Positions 55,565 to 64,000 of a stretch of 64,000 nucleotides of DNA are shown here, one piece after another. Each line of letters begins with the position of its first letter. The first letter of the stretch is position 1. Below the pieces are notes generated by a model. The model worked only from the letters and a program-made list of their open reading frames with translations, had not been told where the DNA came from and did no database searches. The DNA is taken from the NCBI RefSeq assembly GCF_027887165.1, contig NC_077230.1:261458976-261522975 (forward strand). The letters are read 5' to 3'. Origin of the DNA: Monodelphis domestica. Its lineage: Eukaryota > Chordata > Mammalia > Didelphimorphia > Didelphidae. The position numbers and the translations under genes are program-made.

Positions 55565-55790
55565 CTTTTTGTTGCTGTCCATTCATTTAATTGTTTCTGA
55601 CACTTCATGATCCCAAGTACCACAGTACATAAGGCCCTTCTCTCCTCCAATATCATCTTAAATCTGTCCGAGCTTATGCTTTTTGCTTCCATGATCCTAT
55701 CCATCCTCTGCCATCCACTTTTTCTTCTGCCTTCAGTCTATTCCAAAATCAGTCTTTTCCAATAAGTCCTGTCTTATTGTATTTAAGCTT
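55565..55790 (-). repeat. RTE-type LINE 3' part
   Basis: 'ttgttgctgtccattcattt', 'gtttctgacacttcatgatc' then 'catcctctgccatccacttt' 'ttcttctgccttcagtct' follow the antisense order of the RTE 3' region that marsupial SINEs share. Confidence 0.6.
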
Positions 55791-56599
55791 CAGCTTCAAA
55801 TTTGACCTTCCATTTGGATAATCTGCTATATTTTGCTTTTTTAATACACTGTCAATATTTGTCACAGTTTCCTTCCAAGGAGCAAGTATTTTTTTTAATT
55901 TCATTTCTATAGTTTCCATTTGAAATGATCTTTGAGCTTGAAGTTTAACATTGAATCATGGAAACTGGTCCCATCACATAGTGGAAAATAGAGGAAGAAG
56001 AAATAAAAGCAGTGTCAGATTTTATATTCTTGAGTTCAAAGATCATTGGAGATGGTAACTTTAGACAGAAAATTAAAAGATATTTGTTTTTGGAAGGAAA
56101 GCTATGACAAATATGGACAATATACTCCGTCAGGAAGCTATGAAACAAGTTACCAAGTTAATATTTTTAATGTTAAGCTTCAAGCCAGCTTTTCCACTTG
56201 CCTCTGTTACCATGATTAAGAAGTTTCTTAATTCTTCTTCACTTTCTGTCATAAGAGTGGTTTCTTCTTAATCTTTGAGATTGTCCCTATTTTTCCTGGC
56301 AACCTTATTCTGGCTGGCATTTCACATGATGTTCTCTGCATATAAGTACTCCTCATTACATACTCTTCTGTGGGTGGTGTGATAGGGAATCAATTACTTA
56401 GGAATTAAAGGACTGTTTTCCTACTGGAATGGCTCAGTTGAATTGTATAAAATGAATTTAGAATTTGCCCAGTTAACATAATTATGACATTTAATTTGTA
56501 CTTGTACTATCATCATAGTTGGAGATTAACTTCTAACATGAGAACAATACATGATATTACCATTAGGTGATAAATTACTTGAGGGCAAGAAAAAAGGTT
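55791..56599. other. intergenic, unique-looking
   Basis: AT-rich, no feature. Confidence 0.5.
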
Positions 56600-56765
56600 C
56601 ACAGGAACACAGATTTGGGGCTGGAAGGGATCTTTGAGATAATCTAGTTCAACATTTACTTTGTGAGGAACAAGAGGCCAAAGAGATTTTTTGCCCAATA
56701 TCATATGGCTAATTAGTGGCAAATCCAGGATTTGAACCCCAATATTCTTATTTTTAAAAAAGCAC
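56600..56765 (-). repeat. MIR-type SINE
   Basis: 'gggctggaagggatctttga' 'gataatctagttcaac', 'aagaggccaaagagattttt' and 'atccaggatttgaacccc' are in antisense MIR order. Confidence 0.75.
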
Positions 56766-56799
56766 CCTTTTAACTAACATACTTCTTAGGCTTATATTG

Positions 56800-57010
56800 T
56801 TCTTCTTTCTCTTCCTTTAACAAAACACTCTGTATCTTGACCTTAGACATTTTCCCTTACTTATCTTCTATGCCTGGAAGTCTCTCCCTCTTTTTTGACC
56901 TATCTTCCTTAAAGTTTTAAACAAAGTCACATTTTCTACAAGAAGCTTTTCAGTATTTCTTTAGTGATAACTTTCCCTCTATTAATTACCTCCAATTTAT
57001 TCCACATATA
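56800..57010 (+). repeat. L2-type LINE scrap
   Basis: 'cttctatgcctggaagtctc' then 'tctacaagaagcttttcagt' has L2 3'-end wording. Confidence 0.45.
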
Positions 57011-57994
57011 GCTTGTTTGTAGATAATTGTTTGCATGACAGGTAAGGGTAAAACCTTTATATGATGATGCTTTAAGAGCAAGAATTTTTTTTTGCCTTTA
57101 TTTGTATCCATAGGCATATTATAAGTATTAATCAGACTCAGGGATAAGCCTCAGGTCAATAAAACATGTTTTCCCCAGTCTGTCAAAATACAATATGTTT
57201 CATTCTTTAAAGTATTATTTAGTGATCACCATATTTAGAAGCTATCAATTATTTTTTTCTCAGAGAAAGGATTTCTGATATAAAAGGAATGAAGTTTTTC
57301 AGTTATCTTCAAGTATACCATTTCTCATTACTTCTTCATGGACCAAACTTTTCCATTTATTTTTCTCCATCTGTGCCACTTATTTCCTTTGCGTTTAAGA
57401 CACCAAGTATCATAGTATATGTTGATTGAAATTAAATGGTTTTCTCAAGTTGCAAGTAGAATTCCACTACCTACTTCATCATCAACTAATGTGAATCTTA
57501 AAACTACTCAGACTCTACTTTAGAAGATTTGATTAAGCTATTCCCCATTTTTAACAATGGAGGTACTTGTTCAGGAATGTATTGAGAACTTTTAACATTA
57601 CTCCACCCTACTCAGACAGTGGCTTAGGGGAAGATAAAGTTGAAAACTCCTGATTAAACAAAGTGGGCTGGTGATAATATAATGGCTAGTGTCAGTCAGG
57701 AATCTCCTGGATTTTCTAGGTAAAGGAAAGAAAGCAGAGAGGAAATCCTTCAAGATGTAACCATGAACCTCTTCATCATATGAGAGCATATGACAAAAGA
57801 GGTTACATAAACTAGCATATCCCATTGATTTGCTTCTCCTTTTGACTTTATCAAAGTCTTCCTTTGCTTGTGATTTTATCTTCTGAAATCAGATGCCCAA
57901 GCCTTCTTAGTTTGCTTTATGTTGTGCATTAGAAAGCATTGACATCATAGAGAAGAGGAAGGGATGCCAATAAAAATATGAGTAAGGCTCAGGA
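57011..57994. other. intergenic, unique-looking
   Basis: AT-rich; no repeat or frame recognised. Confidence 0.5.
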
Positions 57995-58625
57995 AAAACT
58001 TGTAGGGTGAATTAAAGTTCTAGACTTTCTGTACTAAATGTCCTTTAGACATCTTAAACTCAACTAGCCCAAAACAGAGCACAACTTTTCAACTCAAACT
58101 GATTTCTCTTCTCAGCCTCACTTTTTCTTCCAAGGACACCACCAACTTTTGGCATAATCCAAATTTGTAATCTTAGCACTATGCTCAGTTCTTCTCATTT
58201 TTACTTGATTCCAAACAACTTAATTTCCTCATTATTATTACACATTTCACATTGAAGCTAACCTGTCCTCCTCCTGAACCTCACATACTACTACTCCATT
58301 TCCTTTCTCTGTGCCTTTGTATTGACTGATCTCATACCCTGAATATCCTCCCATATTGTTTTTACTTCTTAAGTTTCCTGCAAAACTGTGCTCAAGAGAC
58401 AACTTTTACAGTAAATCTTTCCTGATCCTCCAACTACTAGTGTACAAAAGAAGTCATATTTATTTCTACATATCTCATACATGCTTATGAATGTATATGC
58501 TTTCTCATCAGAAAGAATGTAAGATTCTTTATGTAAAAGAACTGCTTCATTTTTTTTCCTTTGTATTCCCTATGTTTCTGAGCACAGGGTCTTGAACAGA
58601 GAAGGTATTTAATAAATGCTTGTTA
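57995..58625 (+). repeat. L2-type LINE 3' end
   Basis: 'agacatcttaaactcaacta' 'gcccaaaacagagc', 'cagtaaatctttcctgatcc', 'tttgtattccctatgtttct' and the end 'aaggtatttaataaatgctt' 'gtta' give the L2 3' order. Confidence 0.75.
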
Positions 58626-60758
58626 GATAATGTAGCTGGCATTTCTAGACACAGCCTAGAGATTTGAGTAGTTAATGTTACCAATGCTTGAGTTTTTATC
58701 CCAAGTTTAGCTGCTTCATCAGAAGAAATTCAATAATTTGCATGAAATTTACATGAGCATCCAAGAAATTATCAGAATCATCCATGACAGAAAAGAGAAG
58801 ATAGAAATCACCACAGAGCAGAGTTTGGTTGTGAAATTCAATTAACTTCCTGGTTGTCAAAGGAAGAATTAAACATATTTCAGAGTACAGGGTCTCAGCT
58901 CAAATTTTGTATGAAATTGAAAAGTAATAAAAAATATACAATGATTTGATCAGTTCCTTTGAATCTCTAGTCAAAGGTTTTGTTCATGTGTTTATATGGG
59001 CATATGTGTGTAATTGAGAGCTAAAATCTTTTGTCATTTAGGTACTCTTTATTCTACTCAGAATGACTCAAGAAGTAAAGTTGTGTATAATACTGTGCAT
59101 TTATGTTGGTATTGAAAGACATCCGCCCATCTTTATAGCACTAATGACTATTGATCTGATAACCAAGAAGAAAACTACTGGCATATTATTCAGTGAAGTT
59201 ATTGGGGGTATTTTTTCATTCTTCTAAATTCAATGTCTCATTTGTGGACAAAAAGATCTGGCAACTACAAGGCAGATGCCCTTTTAATTTATTCAAGGAA
59301 CAGGTAGAACACAGGCAGCAGTAGTGTGAGCTTCCCTTTATGTTCTGCTCAGAACAGTGAAGTTTACATGCCAGCTCCCCAGGCAAAATTCTGGAAGATG
59401 GCTAGCTACTCCTGAGGTCAACTATTCCTAAAAATACTGATATTTCTGAATATGGGTGAGGCGGAAGGAAGCATCCCTCACCTTTTGTACACCCTCAATT
59501 ATGTCTAATATCATACCTACATGAGAAAAAATGAAAAGAACCTTTAAGCAATTATTTGAATCACAGCAAAAATATTCCTCTGGTTTGAATTATATTGATG
59601 TTAGCTTCTACCCTTCAGTTAATGTTTGCAAATATTGAGGTTTGGGCAGCTGTTACACAGTAATTTATAAACATGTCTCTTCCAAACTAGAGGATATAAA
59701 ATTCCTGACATATTAGGGGCTTGGATTCCTGTTCTAATATTCTCTGCCAGGGCTTCAAGGAAGACAAGTGTAGACTATTGACTCTATTTTTTTTTCCATT
59801 TCCACTCTAAGCTCTTTCTTTACCTGTGAAAAGCTTCTCTTGGGAATACTAGAATGAACATAGAGTTGCTAATGCAATTGTTACCATAATTTGTGCCTAA
59901 GCAATCACTATGCCCTGGGAACCCTACCTCTGTTGAAAATTGTGGCTGAATTTCAAGGAAAAAAAAAACTTTGGTAAATAATGTGCCAGGTGGTGAAAGG
60001 TGTTAGTGAATGTGCATTTAGTCTTTCATTTCCAGAATCTAATGCAGTTCTCAGTTCCAGGTTTCAGCAGGTATAGAGGTCCAAATTAAGATTAGCCCAA
60101 GCAAGAATCATTAAGATCTTACCTAGGATCATTAAAAAATCCAACACAGATTAGTTTTCCTGAAGTAAAAGGTAGTAAATCTTAAATGAGTTTTCAGTCC
60201 ATTTTCTATACTGTCTGGTTCTATTCCTCACCATCCTCTTCTCTTAATCTCTAGGATACCTTGTTTTCTTAACTATTGACCCACTCCTTTGGAGTTTGTT
60301 GTTGTTGTTGTTGTTGTCATTTCAAGCTCCATTTGATGTTCCCTAAGTATGGGTATCTTCCAAAAACTAAGTCCTTGGCTATCTATTTTCTTTATGCTTT
60401 TTCCTTTGTTGGTCTCATTATCTAATGTAGTTTCACTTGTTTTTACACGGTCATTTCTTGATCTATATATCCAGAAAGCATATTTTGTGAACTTTAGACA
60501 CATATTATCAGAGGCATGGTGAATAACTTCATTTGTATGTTCTTTTAGCAATTAAAACTTAATAGTCCCTCTACTGCTACAACATCACCACCCCACCCCA
60601 ATTATTAAAAAGAATTATCTTCTCCCTTAAATTACCCTTCCTTTAAAAAATCCAAATTATGGTTGAGGATATCATTCCTCCCCAAATTGCTCAGATTCAT
60701 AAACTATAAGGAGTAATCTTTTGCTTCTCCTTTATCTAATACTTTACTGAAATCATGG

Positions 60759-60760
<2 letters not shown>
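58626..60760. other. intergenic, unique-looking, possibly conserved patches
   Basis: A long repeat-poor stretch, except for a GTT triplet run at 60297-60315. 58640-58900 and 59570-59960 look like ordinary single-copy DNA. No coding frame. Confidence 0.45.
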
Positions 60761-60816
<56 letters not shown>

Positions 60817-60850
60817 ATGTTATATATATATATATATACACACATATATA
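60761..60850. repeat. (TA)n(TG)n(TA)n microsatellite
   Basis: TA run, then about 19 TG units, then a TA/CA run. Confidence 0.95.
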
Positions 60851-61609
60851 TTTGACTTATATGTCTAGAAAAAGTTCTGTTCAAGTCATGAATGCATAAA
60901 TCTTATACCCCCTTGCCACCTTGTAATAACACCATCTCAGAAGAAATTATATCACTTTGCTGGTTTTGAAAAGCCAAACCTATAGGTAATGGAAAATATC
61001 ATATTCCCTAGAGGGGAGAATGGAGTTTGGTTCATGGGAACAGCTGAGAAAATGTGTATTTGGTCTGGATGTAGGTAAGCTTATGAAGACTAATGAGGTC
61101 GTTATAAACTAAAATTAAAAAAAAAGGAATGATAGATTTGGATTTAATCAAAGTGGCCTTCTAGATAACAGGCACATTCTTAACAAGAAAAGAAAAGGAA
61201 AATTTTAAAGTATTGAAAGGACAGATGTTCTGTCTGTATTTCAAGTGTAAACTCCCTATCAATCCCACAGCCTATAATTGGTGTAAAACATTAATAATTA
61301 CATCCTCCTACTGAAGACCACATTTTTATTTTAAATTGGAACACTCAGAGCATGTGGTACAATATAATATATTCAAAGCTGATTAACTTAGCACCTCATC
61401 ACCAGAGTATATGACAAATGCTAACGAATTAATCTTCAAAATAACTCTGTAATATTATTACTATTTCATAATAAATTGGTATAAAAGCCTTGCTAGAGTC
61501 ACAGCTATTCCCTATAAAGGGTTAGACTGAAGGTTACATAACTGAAACATGGGCTACCACCGAGGTGGAGTGATTTTAAAGGAACATATCCCACTTATTG
61601 GCCTGCTGT
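60851..61609. other. intergenic, nothing recognised
   Basis: AT-rich, no feature. Confidence 0.5.
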
Positions 61610-61830
61610 AGGATTTGAAACATTCTTGAGATATATTATCACATCCTCACAATAGTCCTGGGAAGGTAATATATTATTATTATTAATATCCCCAAAGATG
61701 AAAATAGTGACACTGATGAAGGATTAAATGACTTGCCCAGGGTCATATTAAGTGACTGAGATTGGATTTGAATTCAGTTCTTCCTTACTTCAAGCACAAC
61801 GCTCTATGTGTTGTGTTGCTTAATGTCTGA
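61610..61830 (-). repeat. MIR-type SINE
   Basis: 'cacatcctcacaatagtcct' 'gggaagg', 'aaatgacttgcccagggtca' and 'ttggatttgaattcagttct' are in antisense order. Confidence 0.8.
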
Positions 61831-61869
61831 ATATAACTGAAAAATTGTTATTCCAAAAACATAGGTCCG

Positions 61870-62310
61870 AACACGTCACTTCTAGCTTCAAAAAGTTCAA
61901 GTAATTGACGATGGTGTCACATTAAACCCCTTCACAAACTGGTTTACTACCTTTCTAGGCTTTTTATATGATGTTCTTCTTTGTATTCTCCACATTGCAG
62001 CCAAAATGCCCTTCTTCCTATCCTTTACATATAGAATTCCATCTATTATCCTCACACCTTTGTGCCTAGAATTAACTTATGTCTTAAACTTAATTTATAA
62101 TCTCTTTTCCTGCCTCAAAGTTTTGCTAAACCACCACCACCACCCAGCTGTAAATGTATCTTGCTTTTACCTTTAATGTACTTGGGTTTACTTATCTTGC
62201 TCCCCTCCCAATACAATGGAAGGTCATGAAGTATTATTTCAATTTTTTTCTATCTTTGTAACCATAATTCCCAGCCTAATATCTGGAACATAATGGTTAA
62301 AATAAATGAT
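61870..62310 (+). repeat. L2-type LINE 3' end
   Basis: 'cacattgcagccaaaatgcc' 'cttcttcc', 'tttctatctttgtaaccata' and the end 'agcctaatatctggaacata' 'atgg' follow the L2 order. Confidence 0.65.
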
Positions 62311-63229
62311 TGGTTTAAAATCATTACTATATAGAGAAAATAAGTTGGGATTTATCTAATTCATCTTTTATATTATGTAGAAATCTCTTCTGTAATATCT
62401 CTGATGTATTAGAACATCTACTGACAGGGGACTCATTATTTCATAAGCTAAATAGTACAAGTAAATTAGAAAGTTTTATCCTGATCCAGAATTGGTTTTC
62501 CTGTGACTAACATTTTGCTTTTAATTCTTTCACATAGCACTAAGTCTAAATGCTTTTTACCTGTTGTGCCCTTGCAAATAAACCACATCTCTCCTATCTC
62601 ATTTTTCCCCAATGAAATACTCTAAGTTTCTTCAATCAGGTTTTATGAGACATTATTTTAATTTCCTTTTTATGTTCTATATTTTCTCTTATTTACTCTG
62701 TACTTACATTTTGAAAACCTCAACCTAAAATGAAATTATTCACATTTTTCAAAAATGTTTAATCTTTTATAATAATTCTGATTTTATGGGAGGACAGCAC
62801 ATTTTGGGAAACTGCATTTCAATAAAACACACTCATGTTTTTCGTTTGAAATAATGTAGAAGAGGAATGTGTTTATTCAACATATAGGATTAAGAAACAT
62901 ATTAGCATAATGAAGAGATTTTTAGTTCAGAACAAATAAATACATCAATACTCCAGATTCTTTGCATGGGAAATTATAGCTCTAATACAAAATTCTAATA
63001 AATACCTATACACACCAATTATGACTACAAATGATAAAAATTGGAAATTACAACTTTAAAATTACAAGGATAAAGTCATCCTCAAGGACAACATGGACCA
63101 GAGCCAAACACCTGCTTTCCGGGACAGAAGAAATCTTATAACTCTGAGAGTTTTTTTCCGGTACAGAGTGGCTTCATTCCACCTCTATCCATGATTTTGA
63201 TTCTATACAAAGAAAATTCTGCCATTTGG
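62311..63229. other. intergenic, unique-looking
   Basis: AT-rich. A patch at 63060-63200 has slightly higher GC without recognisable content. Confidence 0.45.
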
Positions 63230-63320
63230 ATATCAAGGAAAGAAAGAGGAAGAAGATAGAAAGAGAGAAGGAGGAGGAGAAGAAGAACAAGAACAAGAGA
63301 TGGGAGAAGAGAAAAATGAG
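63230..63320. repeat. (GAA/GAG)n purine-rich tract
   Basis: Purine-only run of GAA, GAG and AAG units over about 90 bases. Confidence 0.85.
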
Positions 63321-64000
63321 ATGATGATGGTCAAGGTATTCAACATTTCCTACATCATTACTTCAACTTTCTTCTATATAGCCATTTATTTCTCTCCATT
63401 TCTCCATTGGGGCATGGAGTGAGGGAAGTTCTGCTTTAGTTTCCTTATTGCAGTTCAGCATCAGGGTAGACAGGGAAGACAGATGACCTCTGAGATTTCC
63501 ATAGCTCTAGATCAAAGATCTTATAAGAATATATGTGTGAATAATGTATATGTATATAAATGCATATATGTATGTAATCATAAACGCTGTTCCTCTCCTT
63601 CAATTAAAAATGAATTAAATATTAAAAAGCTTTCATAACAAATATGCAGAGCTTAGCAAAATAAATTTCCACTTTGGATATCTCTGTCTCTCTATTTCTC
63701 TGTCTCTTTGCCTCTCTGTCTCTGTCTCTCTCTATATATGTATATACAATATATGCATATTTCTGCATTTTTGCATACATGTGATCCTATGGTTTGTAGC
63801 AAACTGTCACTGCCTCCATTGAAGGAGGACCCACAGTCTATTAAAGCTCCCCATTCTTTCTCTGGATGACTGTTTGGGAAACTTTTTTCCCCTACACTGG
63901 GCTGAAATGTGCCTCTCTTTAAATTTTGCCACTAGGGCCAAGCAGAACAAATATAATACCTTTTCCTCATGACAGTTTTCCAAATACTTAAAGACTACTA
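63321..64000. other. intergenic with (TC)n patch
   Basis: (TCTG/TC)n low-complexity run at about 63683-63735 followed by a 'tatatgtata' patch. No gene is visible before the end of the window. Confidence 0.5.

Overview
The window is AT-rich mammalian nuclear DNA, most likely from a marsupial. No unspliced host gene structure or gene start is evident. The marsupial call is an inference from repeat types: many tRNA/MIR-core SINEs ending in 'gccaccca.ctgccc'-like sequence, SINEs with an RTE-type 3' tail, L2/CR1 and RTE LINE remnants, and a dense set of class I-like endogenous retroviruses (ERVs). I cannot name the species.

Layout. 1-5600 is intergenic DNA with an L1 3' end, MIR/L2 scraps and microsatellites. 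5601-7380 holds an RTE LINE scrap and then the only intact protein gene I would defend: an intronless 190-codon CDC42-like GTPase (6004-6576) with its 3'UTR, i.e. a retrocopy whose frame is open although about a quarter of its residues differ from CDC42. 7380-23170 is intergenic sequence with many SINEs, L2/CR1 LINE remnants (16860-19060), a solo LTR (about 11251-11800) and simple repeats.

23175-35044 is a plus-strand ERV: a 5' LTR stump, gag, a CCHC nucleocapsid knuckle, a roughly 430-codon acidic open frame of unknown function with one stop, a long non-coding 3' part, a polypurine tract and a 937-bp 3' LTR. Its gag is split by a 5.4-kb minus-strand L1 (24308-29709) bounded by a 16-bp target duplication. 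That L1 itself carries a small, gutted minus-strand provirus with a 342-bp LTR (27816-29557).

35045-43675 has LINE and ancient-repeat remnants, a solo LTR of the same 342-351-bp family with a clean 4-bp duplication (36156-36506), a hAT-type MITE (42252-42443) and an L1 5' fragment. 43676-51456 holds two decayed minus-strand ERVs on either side of a single 870-bp LTR. The left one keeps gag, protease, RT and the RT connection region. The right one keeps a nucleocapsid with an Asn/Arg/Tyr-rich tail and the integrase C-terminus. Another solo LTR (51457-51805) and an L1 5' fragment (to 53005) close the cluster. 53006-64000 is AT-rich intergenic sequence with MIR, L2 and RTE scraps.

No genes here work together as a pathway. 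The biology is layered retrotransposition: host mRNA copied into DNA (the CDC42-like gene), ERVs landing in ancient repeats, L1 landing in an ERV, and an ERV landing in that L1. The two points most worth follow-up are the open CDC42-like retrogene with an altered switch region and the acidic open frame next to gag. All family assignments come from reading motifs by eye; no database search was possible.
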